Origin: Candidatus Helarchaeota archaeon
Lineage (GTDB): Archaea; Asgardarchaeota; Lokiarchaeia; Helarchaeales; HEL-GB-A
Direction: 5' to 3'
Length of the DNA: 64,000 bases
NCBI GenBank assembly: GCA_013375455.1
Contig: JABXJT010000002.1
Location: 37,537-101,536, forward strand
Made by a program: the position numbers and the translations under genes. Each line of letters starts with the position of its first letter. Within the stretch, counting starts at the first letter, position 1. The notes beneath the pieces are model-generated. The model had not been told where the DNA came from. It ran no database searches and saw nothing but the letters and a program-made list of their open reading frames with translations. Shown here piece after piece: positions 9,465-16,716 of the stretch.

Positions 9465-10394
9465 ATGATAATAGCGCTTGCCGGTGGCGTGGGTGCGGCC
9501 CGGTTCTTAGAAGGCTTGGTCAAAGTCTTGGATCCGAAAGATCTAACCGTAGTTGTAAATACTGGTGATGATCTCTACTTGCATGGACTTTATATCAGCC
9601 CCGATTTAGATACAATCATGTATAACCTTGCTGGTATTGCGCATAAAACGAGGGGATGGGGAATTCAAGATGATACATACTATTGCCTTTCGATGTTAGA
9701 GCAATATGGAAATGAACCTTGGTTCAAAATCGGAGATAAGGATTTCGCAACGCACATCGTTAGAACTCATCTTTTACGGCGGGGGGTGCAACTTGCAGAA
9801 ATCACGCGTTTACTCTGTAATTTACTCGAGATAGAGGTCACGGTTTTTCCGATGACCAATAAAAAAGTCAATACTCGCGTTGTAACAGAAGAAGAGGGTA
9901 TTTTAGATTTTCAGGATTATTTTGTCCGCTATCAAAAATCTACCACGGTGAAGGACGTCTATTTTGAGGGAATTAAAGATGCCAAGCCACCGCGAGGGCT
10001 TCTTGACGCGATAAATTCCGCAAAGGGGGCAATAATCTGCCCGAGCAATCCCATTGTTAGCATTCAACCGATTTTGAAAGTTGCTGGTATTCTTCCCGCA
10101 TTGAAAGAATTGCCCGTGGTTGGTATCAGTCCAATCGTTGGGGGCGCTCCCATTAAGGGCCCGGCTGATAAATTAATGCAGGCTTTCAATATCGAAGTAT
10201 CTCCGCATGGGATTGCAAAATACTATGCTAATTTTTTAAATACCTTGATAATTGATACGGTAGACGCTGCGTTTCAATCGCAAATTGAAGAACTGGACAT
10301 TCATGCCGTTGCAACGAACACGATCATGAAGACCTTAGACGATAAAATAGACCTTGCAAAAAAAACGATGCAAGAACTTGATAAACTTTTATAA
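9465..10394 (+). CDS. cofD: 2-phospho-L-lactate (or phosphoenolpyruvate) transferase, F420 biosynthesis
   Basis: This 309-residue protein is CofD. The N-terminus carries ALAGGVGAARFLEGL, followed by VVNTGDDLYLHGLYISPDLDTIMY, the lysine-free loop and aspartates that bind Fo and Mg. Further family blocks are FATHIVRTHLLRRG, ICPSNPIVSIQPIL and GISPIVGGAPIKGPADKLM. It transfers the phospholactyl or enolpyruvyl moiety from the GDP-activated donor to Fo to give F420-0 or dehydro-F420-0. Start ATG 9465 follows a GTGA-type ribosome-binding sequence. A nitroreductase precedes it. The partner cofC lies 3 kb downstream, separated by accessory genes. Confidence 0.95.
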   Translation: MIIALAGGVGAARFLEGLVKVLDPKDLTVVVNTGDDLYLHGLYISPDLDTIMYNLAGIAHKTRGWGIQDDTYYCLSMLEQYGNEPWFKIGDKDFATHIVRTHLLRRGVQLAEITRLLCNLLEIEVTVFPMTNKKVNTRVVTEEEGILDFQDYFVRYQKSTTVKDVYFEGIKDAKPPRGLLDAINSAKGAIICPSNPIVSIQPILKVAGILPALKELPVVGISPIVGGAPIKGPADKLMQAFNIEVSPHGIAKYYANFLNTLIIDTVDAAFQSQIEELDIHAVATNTIMKTLDDKIDLAKKTMQELDKLL

Positions 10395-10482
10395 ATAATT
10401 CATATATAATGATGAATAAGGACTTTGATTAAACAATTTAGTGCCTTAATGAAATTAGTTAATCTAAGGTAGTTTTGTCGGA

Positions 10483-10492
10483 CTTTAAATAT
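10483..10492 (+). promoter_or_regulatory. TATA box of the TIGR04255-like cassette
   Basis: TTTAAATATA lies 52 bases upstream of the ATG at 10544. It matches the archaeal TATA consensus. A Shine-Dalgarno GGAG at 10535-10538 precedes the ATG, so a leadered transcript for the cassette is likely. The cassette therefore probably has its own promoter rather than reading through from cofD. Confidence 0.5.
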
Positions 10493-10543
10493 AAAAATGC
10501 ATAATTAATATACTAAAAACTTAGTTTTATAATTGGAGATATC

Positions 10544-11323
10544 ATGTCTGCTGAAAAAAATTATCGATATGAAAAACCTCCAGTTATTGAAATTTTGTGG
10601 GAAATTAGGTATCAATCTATTGAGAATTGGGATTGGACTATTCCAGGTCTTTTATATAGTCAATTAAAAGATAAATATCCAAAAAAACAACAAGTAAATC
10701 TCATGGAAATGGAAATGCAATTCCCTAAAGGCATTCATGGACCCTCTCACCGAACTGCAAATAAGGGAATCGCTAAAATGATTTTTCTTAATCAGGAAGA
10801 AACTTTTTTAGTTCAAATAGCTCCCAATTTAATTGTTTGCAACCAAATAAAACCTTATACTCATTGGAATGATTTTAAAAAAAATTCTCTATTTGTCTTC
10901 AATAAATATTTAGATGTTATTAAAATTAAATCAATAGATCGAATAAATTTAAGATATATTGATAGAATAGATATTCCAGAAACAACTTTTGAATTTGACG
11001 ATTATTTTAATTATTATATTCACTATCCAGAAGAAATGCCTAATTATGAAACTAATCAAGTTCTGATAAGATCAACTATTACATTTAAAGATACGAAAGG
11101 TCATCTGAATATAACATTAAGTTCTCCACCAAAGAGGCAGAAAAACGTATCATCATTTATTTTTGATTGGGAATATTTTATGGATAATTTCAAAGGAATA
11201 GGATTAGAAGATATAGAAAAATGGGGTGAAGAAGCTCACCTTTATATAAGAAAAGCATTTGAATCATGTTTAACAGATAAAACAAGAAAATTGTTTGGTG
11301 AAAAAACTTATGTATCAAGCTAG
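10544..11323 (+). CDS. TIGR04255-like protein of unknown function
   Basis: This 259-residue protein resembles the sporadically distributed family TIGR04255. The opening YEKPPVIEILWEIRYQ and the centre SIDRINLRYIDRIDIPE are the stretches that family members share. The end contains FIFDWEYFMDNFKGIG and a helix EEAHLYIRKAFESCL. TIGR04255 genes are patchily distributed and usually sit with one or two small unknown genes, which is also the case here. No enzymatic motif is visible. It is more AT-rich than cofD and cofC on either side (many AAA, ATT, TTA codons), consistent with acquisition. It heads a three-gene cassette and overlaps the next ORF. Confidence 0.75.
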   Translation: MSAEKNYRYEKPPVIEILWEIRYQSIENWDWTIPGLLYSQLKDKYPKKQQVNLMEMEMQFPKGIHGPSHRTANKGIAKMIFLNQEETFLVQIAPNLIVCNQIKPYTHWNDFKKNSLFVFNKYLDVIKIKSIDRINLRYIDRIDIPETTFEFDDYFNYYIHYPEEMPNYETNQVLIRSTITFKDTKGHLNITLSSPPKRQKNVSSFIFDWEYFMDNFKGIGLEDIEKWGEEAHLYIRKAFESCLTDKTRKLFGEKTYVSS

Positions 11324-11651
11324 ATCCTTAATAAATCCCCCCTATAATTTTTTACAAGATAATACACAACAGATTTATGAAGGATTTTCAGTCACTCTGA
11401 AAGAAGAAAAAGTAATAAAGATGAACAAAATTTCTGAATCAGCACCCTTTTCAGAAGAAGGAAAATCAATTTCTGAATTAATTAAACAAATAAAATCTAA
11501 TATTGGAAAAGGTAAAGCGCCTATTTTTGAGATTGATTTAGATTTTGATTTTAATACTGATTTTATTTTTTCTAACATTAAAACAAAAGTTGTTACAATA
11601 AAAAAGGTCGAAAAAATCAATTTTGCTCAAGTTTTTGATGATGATTTTTAA
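11310..11651 (+). CDS. Small unknown protein coupled to the TIGR04255-like gene
   Basis: This 113-residue protein is not recognised. ATG 11310 overlaps the end of the upstream gene by 14 bases and has a GGTG 10 bases before it; a TTG at 11295 would add five residues. The middle is rich in Ser, Glu and Lys, and the last half contains an acidic segment EIDLDFDFNTDFIF followed by a beta-like VVTIKKVEKINFAQ. The overlap suggests translational coupling and a shared complex or toxin-antitoxin-like relation with the neighbours, but nothing in the sequence proves that. Confidence 0.6.
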   Translation: MYQARSLINPPYNFLQDNTQQIYEGFSVTLKEEKVIKMNKISESAPFSEEGKSISELIKQIKSNIGKGKAPIFEIDLDFDFNTDFIFSNIKTKVVTIKKVEKINFAQVFDDDF

Positions 11652-11665
11652 TGTGAGGTATAGGA

Positions 11666-12232
11666 CTGCCATCTACTATTCAAAATGATAATTGGTACGA
11701 AACAACCATTGATAAATTTCTTTATCAAGGAGATATCATCGATAATGTAGATTTTCTTGTAGATTATAAGGAAAATAATACTCCCGAAATTAGTATCATT
11801 ACAAGGGATGTTATTATTCTATCGCATACTTGTGACATGATTACTGAAAGACCTAAATTAAAAAATATATTAATTTCACCATTAGTTCCAATTTCTGAAT
11901 TCGAAGAAGACAACCCAATTTACCGCTCCGATGATTTCAAAGAATCTATTCGAAGAGGATACATCCCAAATTTTTTCTTGTTAAAAGAAATTGATTTACA
12001 GAGCATACAAAAAGAAATTTGTATTATTAATTTTAGAGAAATTTTTTTCATAAAATTTGAGAAGATTTTGAAAAGAGCTATTGAACAGGGTCAAAGGATA
12101 AGACTTAAATCCCCCTATAGAGAGTCATTATCTCAAGCTTTTGGAAAATTCATTATGAGGGTCGGCTATCCAGAAGAAATTTCTATTTTTACAAAACAAG
12201 TTAGAGTTTCTGGGTTTGATGAAAATTTATAA
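11666..12232 (+). CDS. Third gene of the TIGR04255-like cassette; start is unusual
   Basis: The first ATG in this frame (11837) lies inside the clear protein-like segment IILSHTCDM and has no ribosome-binding site. The frame is open back to TGA 11654-11656 and encodes coherent protein before the ATG (WYETTIDKFLYQGDIIDNVDF). No ATG, GTG or TTG exists in that stretch. GAGGT at 11655-11659 stands six bases before CTG 11666, so a non-canonical CTG start is one reading; an undetected frameshift joining the GTG at 11653 is another. The SHTCDM motif in a short beta context recalls proteins found beside TIGR04255 genes. The C-terminal half is helical. Function is unknown. Length is about 188 residues from CTG or 131 from ATG. 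Confidence 0.55.
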   Translation: MPSTIQNDNWYETTIDKFLYQGDIIDNVDFLVDYKENNTPEISIITRDVIILSHTCDMITERPKLKNILISPLVPISEFEEDNPIYRSDDFKESIRRGYIPNFFLLKEIDLQSIQKEICIINFREIFFIKFEKILKRAIEQGQRIRLKSPYRESLSQAFGKFIMRVGYPEEISIFTKQVRVSGFDENL

Positions 12233-12297
12233 TAAATAAAATATTAAGATATACAGATGGCTTTAACGAAAATCACATTACAATAACTTGATAAACT

Positions 12298-12346
12298 TGC
12301 ACTGCTTGCCCGTCACCCCTGTCCCACGTTCAGACCAAAAAAAATA
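12298..12346. repeat. Diverged direct repeat, left copy
   Basis: A 49-base element containing GCCCGTC, CCACGTTCA and a run of eight A. It recurs at 13265-13312 with about seven substitutions, all of them transitions. The pair brackets the zinc-finger membrane protein gene at 12392-13120. It is more GC-rich than its surroundings and lies just after the AT-rich cassette. Confidence 0.65.
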
Positions 12347-12391
12347 TGGTTTCCCATAACTTTATTTGATAGAATTTCTTAGAAATTCCCA

Positions 12392-13120
12392 ATGTTCCGA
12401 ACACCTATTCAGGACGAAGGACAATTTAAACCTTGTAAAAAATGTAACAAACTCGTACATCCTTCAAATCTAGTTCAAGGTGAAACATGCCTGTATTGTT
12501 TTGAGAAGAAAGTCCATCGGGGCACGACTGGTCTAGGGTTTCTTAAATCGTTTTCCCCTATATATAAATACATGCCCGTTGTATCAGCCATCATAGGCTT
12601 AATCATCTTTTTCTTCGTACCTCGCGACTCTCAAGCGTTACCTCTATTTATATCTCTTTTGATAGTCACGATTATTAGTTTTATCGCTTCCCTACCATAT
12701 CTCATACCAACGATGATTCAAATGATAGAGGATTCCCTGGTAAATTACAATAATTACATCAGTCAATATAATCCACATTCCATTGAACCTTGCATAAATC
12801 ACCCCGGAATTACAGCCATTTCTCGATGCCCTATCTGTTTCAAACCGCTCTGCTCAGAGGATTTGACTTTTACTAACCTTGGTAATCCGAATCAGTGTCG
12901 TTCTTGTATTGAAAAGTACATGAACTTTGAAATATCCGCCACCGTCTATTACCTCCTCGCTACTTCTCCCTTATCCATTATAGGAGTAGTGAATGAAATG
13001 CTCGTAGGATTCAAAGGTTCGAGTGTGATTTTCCTCTTTGTACCCTTCAGTATATTTTTTCTCCCCTTGGGAATATATCTTACGAAACGAACATCGCTCT
13101 CGAAATCAGCACCCAATTAA
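12392..13120 (+). CDS. B-box-type zinc-finger membrane protein
   Basis: This 242-residue protein has an N-terminal zinc ribbon (CKKC at 15-18 and CLYC at 33-36). Two hydrophobic segments follow (MPVVSAIIGLIIFFFV, LFISLLIVTIISFIASL). A B-box-like zinc finger with C-x2-H pattern comes next (CINHPG, CPICFKPLC, CRSC), and then two more membrane segments (TVYYLLATSPLSIIGV, VIFLFVPFSIFFLPLGIYL). Both zinc modules should face the same side, probably the cytosol. Such membrane zinc-finger proteins are common in Asgard and other archaea with no known function. It is bracketed by two diverged direct repeats and stands between the accessory cassette and cofC. Confidence 0.75.
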   Translation: MFRTPIQDEGQFKPCKKCNKLVHPSNLVQGETCLYCFEKKVHRGTTGLGFLKSFSPIYKYMPVVSAIIGLIIFFFVPRDSQALPLFISLLIVTIISFIASLPYLIPTMIQMIEDSLVNYNNYISQYNPHSIEPCINHPGITAISRCPICFKPLCSEDLTFTNLGNPNQCRSCIEKYMNFEISATVYYLLATSPLSIIGVVNEMLVGFKGSSVIFLFVPFSIFFLPLGIYLTKRTSLSKSAPN

Positions 13121-13196
13121 AAAACTGTCAAGATTCAACCTTGGGATACTAATAAATGAATGGTGGTACTGATAAAAGTATGGCTCCGGATTCAGT

Positions 13197-13281
13197 GACG
13201 GGCGGCAGCTGATCAACTATATAAATGTAAATTGTCAAATTTGTGAAATAACCTTGGTGTCGTTTGCACTGTCCGCCCGTC
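13197..13281. repeat. 9-bp inverted repeat partly inside the right direct repeat
   Basis: GACGGGCGG at 13197-13205 is exactly complementary to CCGCCCGTC at 13273-13281. The second arm lies in the right copy of the direct repeat. The arms could form a stem with a 67-base loop in the leader upstream of cofC, or be a remnant of an inverted third repeat copy. Confidence 0.4.
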
Positions 13282-13312
13282 GCCCTTGTTCCACGTTCAA
13301 ACCAAAAAAATA
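13265..13312. repeat. Diverged direct repeat, right copy
   Basis: A 48-base element matching 12298-12346, sharing TGCACTG, GCCCGTC, CCACGTTCA and the A run. All differences are transitions. It ends 34 bases before the cofC start, so it may lie in the cofC leader or promoter. Confidence 0.65.
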
Positions 13313-13346
13313 GGTTCAAATATGTAAATGTAAAAAGGTTTGAAGG

Positions 13347-14003
13347 ATGATCAAAAATAAAAATTGCACTATCATTCCCATTAAATCCTTGGCGGAGGGA
13401 AAGAAGCGCCTTGAAACCTTCTTATCTCCCAACGAGCGGAAAAACTTAATTTTAAGTCTATTAAAGGATGTTTTGACTGCGGCAACTAGCTCAAAACTCA
13501 CAGATAAAGCTCTACTCATCACTCCTGATTCAGAAATTGTTAAAATAACGAAACAATGGAATCTTCCGAAACTGGAATATATAATCGAGCCTGTAGCCAA
13601 GGGAATTAATCATGCGGTCCAAAGGGCCTTGAAATGGTGCATTTCCCAAAATATCTCTTCAATCCTTATCATTCCCGCTGACATACCTTTAGTAAAAAGT
13701 AATGACATCGATGAATTAATTCACTTGGGACAAACGAAAGATTCGATCATTGTAGTCCCTTCCCATCGTAAAGATGGAACGAATGCGTTCTATCAAAAAC
13801 TTCCTCACGTTGTGAATGTGTGGTATGGGGAAGACAGTTTCCAGAAGAATCTGGAATCTATTTCAAATCAGGATATCTCTTATCTTGTCCTAGAAAAGGA
13901 TGTTTTCGCATTAGACATCGATTTAAAAGAAGATTTGGAAAAAATTCAACAAATAAATGATAGTTCCGAGACTTCTCTTTTTGTAAAGACACTCAATTTA
14001 TAA
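13347..14003 (+). CDS. cofC: 2-phospho-L-lactate guanylyltransferase, F420 biosynthesis
   Basis: This 218-residue protein is CofC. It shows the nucleotidyltransferase signature IIPIKSLAEGKKRLETFL near the N-terminus, IIPADIPLVKSNDI in the middle, and VVPSHRKDGTNAFY, where the family has DGTN. It activates 2-phospho-L-lactate (or phosphoenolpyruvate) with GTP to make the donor for CofD. Start ATG 13347 follows AAGG at short distance. cofD lies 3 kb upstream on the same strand, with four accessory genes in between. It ends in a T-rich stretch shared with the convergent membrane-protein gene. Confidence 0.92.
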   Translation: MIKNKNCTIIPIKSLAEGKKRLETFLSPNERKNLILSLLKDVLTAATSSKLTDKALLITPDSEIVKITKQWNLPKLEYIIEPVAKGINHAVQRALKWCISQNISSILIIPADIPLVKSNDIDELIHLGQTKDSIIVVPSHRKDGTNAFYQKLPHVVNVWYGEDSFQKNLESISNQDISYLVLEKDVFALDIDLKEDLEKIQQINDSSETSLFVKTLNL

Positions 14004-14024
14004 AATTTTTTTCTGAAAAAAAAG
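14004..14024. terminator. Bidirectional T-run terminator between convergent genes
   Basis: Seven T (14006-14012) on the plus strand and eight A (about 14016-14023), read as T on the minus strand, lie between cofC and the convergent gene ending at 14039. The T and A runs can also pair as a short hairpin. T-runs are typical archaeal transcription terminators, and this one fits both directions. Confidence 0.55.
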
Positions 14025-14038
14025 GGTATGAGTAAAAA

Positions 14039-14674
14039 TTAGCCAAAAAGTAGTAACCCTAGAGATTGTCCGGTGATATATATCAAGATTGCTTCGGTTG
14101 CACAGATGATCATTATTATCAAACTCGCGGGACGCGAAGATAACGCAGCTCCAAGGAGCTTGCCAATGCCTTCTATCATTTTAAATGCCAGGAAAACTAT
14201 AAGGAAAATGATGAGAAAGGTAATAATCAGTATCCAATATGGATCTATGCCCAGTATGGAAGCAAATCCATCTGTTATAACTTTTAAATAAGTTGCTGAT
14301 ATGAATACAACGAATCCACCCACGATAACCCCGACTAATGCTGCCCAAGGAATGTCTTTAATCGGTCTCAAGACTAATGCTATACCAACAATTATTGCCA
14401 AAACACACGTAAACCAATGATAGTCGTATGGGGCCATCCCTTGCTTAGGCCATGCATTTACGCCACCACCCAATAGAATTATGCCAATCAGCACTCCTAA
14501 ATAGGTCATTATCTTCATGAGGGTTGGTGTTTCTTCACCTTCTTCTTGCTTTCCTTTAAAGAACCAGTAAATAAAGTAGAACCCCGCGAAAAACCCACCG
14601 ATCAATAACATGGTGCTCATGTGCTGCCCAAACCATTCAAAGATTAAATTGAATCCGCCAACAATGTCAATCAT
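14039..14674 (-). CDS. Polytopic membrane protein of unknown function
   Basis: This 211-residue protein has about six hydrophobic segments: MLLIGGFFAGFYFIYWFF, IMTYLGVLIGIILLGGGV, FTCVLAIIVGIALVL, AALVGVIVGGFVVFISATYL, WILIITFLIIFLIVFLAF and LIIMIICATEAILIYITG. A short charged loop KGKQEEGEE follows the first helix. No family is recognised. It stands alone on the minus strand, converging with cofC and upstream of nothing obviously related. Start is ATG at 14674. Confidence 0.7.
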   Translation of the reverse strand: MIDIVGGFNLIFEWFGQHMSTMLLIGGFFAGFYFIYWFFKGKQEEGEETPTLMKIMTYLGVLIGIILLGGGVNAWPKQGMAPYDYHWFTCVLAIIVGIALVLRPIKDIPWAALVGVIVGGFVVFISATYLKVITDGFASILGIDPYWILIITFLIIFLIVFLAFKMIEGIGKLLGAALSSRPASLIIMIICATEAILIYITGQSLGLLLFG

Positions 14675-14719
14675 TCCGATTTCACCATTTTTGTGATTAT
14701 TTCAATTTTCACATATCTT

Positions 14720-14736
14720 AATTCTTTTAAAGAATT
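14720..14736. repeat. Palindrome downstream of tnpB, candidate element end
   Basis: AATTCTTT and AAAGAATT form a perfect 8-bp palindrome with a single central T. It lies 42 bases beyond the tnpB stop codon. IS200/IS605-family elements have short hairpins near their ends, and the guide RNA of TnpB is transcribed from this side. No matching left end was identified, so the assignment is tentative. Confidence 0.35.
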
Positions 14737-14778
14737 CCTAGATTGGTTAACACTTTCGTCAAATTTTAAGTTATATGT

Positions 14779-16059
14779 TTAAACTAAACAAAAATGTTCA
14801 TACGAAGTTTGGCACATATCCCTTATTCGTATAGGCTGAAACCAACAGCCTCTGTCGAGTAGATTCCTAATGAAATCATCCCCGATTACTTTCCGCAATA
14901 TATTTAAAGCACCGTTCACATCTGCATTCAGCAAATAATTAGAACCTCTAAACAATCCTCGTTTTATTCTTCTTCCTATGTATTTTTCATGTTTTTCAAC
15001 AGGTTCTAAATCCAATGAACTGCACTTTGAAGTATATTCTTCATTAACTTCATAGAGTTTTATACCAACTAACTTAGCCTTGTATTTTATCATATATTTA
15101 AGTTTTGCTAGGGGGATGTTTACAAAGGTCTGGTTATTTCTCCTGCCGAGCTGGACACCGTCCTTGATGCCCTTTAATTTTCCTATGCAAATATTCCCTA
15201 TCTTATTATCCAGACAATATTTAATATAAAAACGGGCGGTCTTGTGGAGATAATCATTTACAAAACGATTTCTCTTATCTGTAATCTGTTCTAATTTATC
15301 AGTCCGTTTTTTGCCTTGTTTATTTGCGATAGATAGAAGCCTTGCACTTCTTTTGTTGAAAAATTGATTGATGAATTTAAGGGGTTTTCCTGAAACAATA
15401 ATTGGTCTTTTATTCCTGTTTTCTGCCCCTGTAACTAAATTACCCACGCCTAGATCCATTGTGAGATATAAATTTTTATCTAAATCTGGATTTCTTATTA
15501 TGGATTCTTCATAGACAATCTCGATTTCATAGTATCTCTTGCGTGGGAGAATCCTTACTTGCTGGTATTTTGAAAAATGTTTTCCTGGTGGCAGTGGAAT
15601 AGAAATTTCAATTGGTTCTTTGAAATCTGGATGTTCTTTCTTGAAAGTCTTTGACATTGAGAAAATTATTTTTCCTTTCTTGATTTCACTATTTTGATTT
15701 GTAAGAATTATTAGAAAACGACTGTCTTTTGGTTTGTACCGTGGAATTCCTGGCTTTTTATGGTATTCAGAAGGGTTTTTTTTCCAACCCTTTACTACTT
15801 TATAGTAACTTGCCCAATTTTTGTCCAAGATTCTTAAAGTTTGTTGAGAAGTCTGTGCTAATAGAAACTTATAGTTCTCACTGTCTTTTAACTGTGCATT
15901 CAATTCATAATAACGAACCCAATGGCCATTATTGAAAAATTCCTGTCTGATAATGTAATTGGCTTCATTGTAAAGATTTTTTGAAATACGAGCAAGGATG
16001 TCTAATTGCTTTGTGGTTTCGTTCTTTTTTGGATAACGGAATTTATAGACTAACCGCAC
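14779..16059 (-). CDS. tnpB: TnpB-type RNA-guided nuclease (IS200/IS605 OrfB), solitary
   Basis: This 426-residue protein is a TnpB. The N-terminal region has YNEANYIIRQEFF, the centre an RKRYYEIEIVYE strand, and the RuvC core begins with MDLGVGNL (D202). The second RuvC motif reads ICIGKLKG, with G293 where many TnpBs have Glu. The third Asp is D380 in NADVNGALNI. The zinc-finger region has TSKCSSLDLEP and GRRIKRGLFR instead of two clean CxxC pairs, a known subfamily pattern. No tnpA is nearby. Start is GTG 16059. It could be a silent remnant, an RNA-guided nuclease with a rearranged active site, or a regulator derived from TnpB. Confidence 0.9.
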   Translation of the reverse strand: MRLVYKFRYPKKNETTKQLDILARISKNLYNEANYIIRQEFFNNGHWVRYYELNAQLKDSENYKFLLAQTSQQTLRILDKNWASYYKVVKGWKKNPSEYHKKPGIPRYKPKDSRFLIILTNQNSEIKKGKIIFSMSKTFKKEHPDFKEPIEISIPLPPGKHFSKYQQVRILPRKRYYEIEIVYEESIIRNPDLDKNLYLTMDLGVGNLVTGAENRNKRPIIVSGKPLKFINQFFNKRSARLLSIANKQGKKRTDKLEQITDKRNRFVNDYLHKTARFYIKYCLDNKIGNICIGKLKGIKDGVQLGRRNNQTFVNIPLAKLKYMIKYKAKLVGIKLYEVNEEYTSKCSSLDLEPVEKHEKYIGRRIKRGLFRGSNYLLNADVNGALNILRKVIGDDFIRNLLDRGCWFQPIRIRDMCQTSYEHFCLV

Positions 16060-16261
16060 TCTCTAAGACCACTCGTTTTTTCATTGTCTAAATTGATAAG
16101 AATCAGATAAGATCTATTAAAACCCGTAATATAAGAATATTATGAATTAAAATGCGCATTTCATAACAATCAAAGTAAGTTTAAATAGCAAAACAGTAAG
16201 ATTAAACACACAGCCATATTCCACCTGCCGGAAATGATTCAGAAATTAATTAAAAATAATT

Positions 16262-16684
16262 TCAATGAGTGATTTTCACTTTAACTTCCACGATTTTCTC
16301 ATCTACCCATTGATAACCTCTCATCGGCTCAGTCTTTGGCAACCCCTTGATGAGCCAAACCGTTCCAGGGTAGTTCTGCATGTAGGGGATATCAATCCCG
16401 CTTGGATATGGGGACGTTGGGTGTGAATGAAAAATGCTGACCAATCCATTCTCTTTATCTTCGAGATCCAAGAGTATTTGCAGTAACAACTCCGGATCTA
16501 TCTCAAAATGGACTGTTGATTTTGATATGCTAGGCGTAAGCATTACTTCTTTGATATGGGCTATACCCATTTTAATTATCCCTATTAACAGGGCACAGGC
16601 TTCATATGGATCATTTTCCTCAACCCAATCGTAAAGCTTGACCACGTCTTCCTTTCGAATCCAAAGTTCCTTGATTTTTCCCAT
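16262..16684 (-). CDS. JAMM/MPN-domain metalloprotease
   Basis: This ~140-residue single-domain protein carries the JAMM zinc motif. E28 is in PYEACALLIG, H86 and H88 in FHSHP, S95 and D98 in YPSGID. Such stand-alone archaeal JAMM proteins cleave isopeptide or linear bonds of ubiquitin-like or SAMP-type modifiers, or cysteine conjugates in sulfur transfer. I chose ATG 16684, preceded by an AGAGGA element; GTG 16720 would add 12 residues and overlap the upstream GTPase stop by four bases. No ubiquitin-like, E1 or E2 gene is seen in the window, so the substrate is open. It follows the TGS GTPase gene directly. Confidence 0.85.
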   Translation of the reverse strand: MGKIKELWIRKEDVVKLYDWVEENDPYEACALLIGIIKMGIAHIKEVMLTPSISKSTVHFEIDPELLLQILLDLEDKENGLVSIFHSHPTSPYPSGIDIPYMQNYPGTVWLIKGLPKTEPMRGYQWVDEKIVEVKVKITH

Positions 16685-16716
16685 ATTACCACAATCCTCT
16701 CGCGTTATAATGGAAA

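Noticed and set aside
13311..13325. tRNA T-arm-like GGTTCAAAT
   Set aside because: No acceptor, D-arm or anticodon arm can be built around it. No tRNA was found in the window.
14779..16059. Complete IS200/IS605 transposon
   Set aside because: There is no tnpA, and no matching pair of hairpin ends could be defined. Only tnpB and one palindrome are supported.
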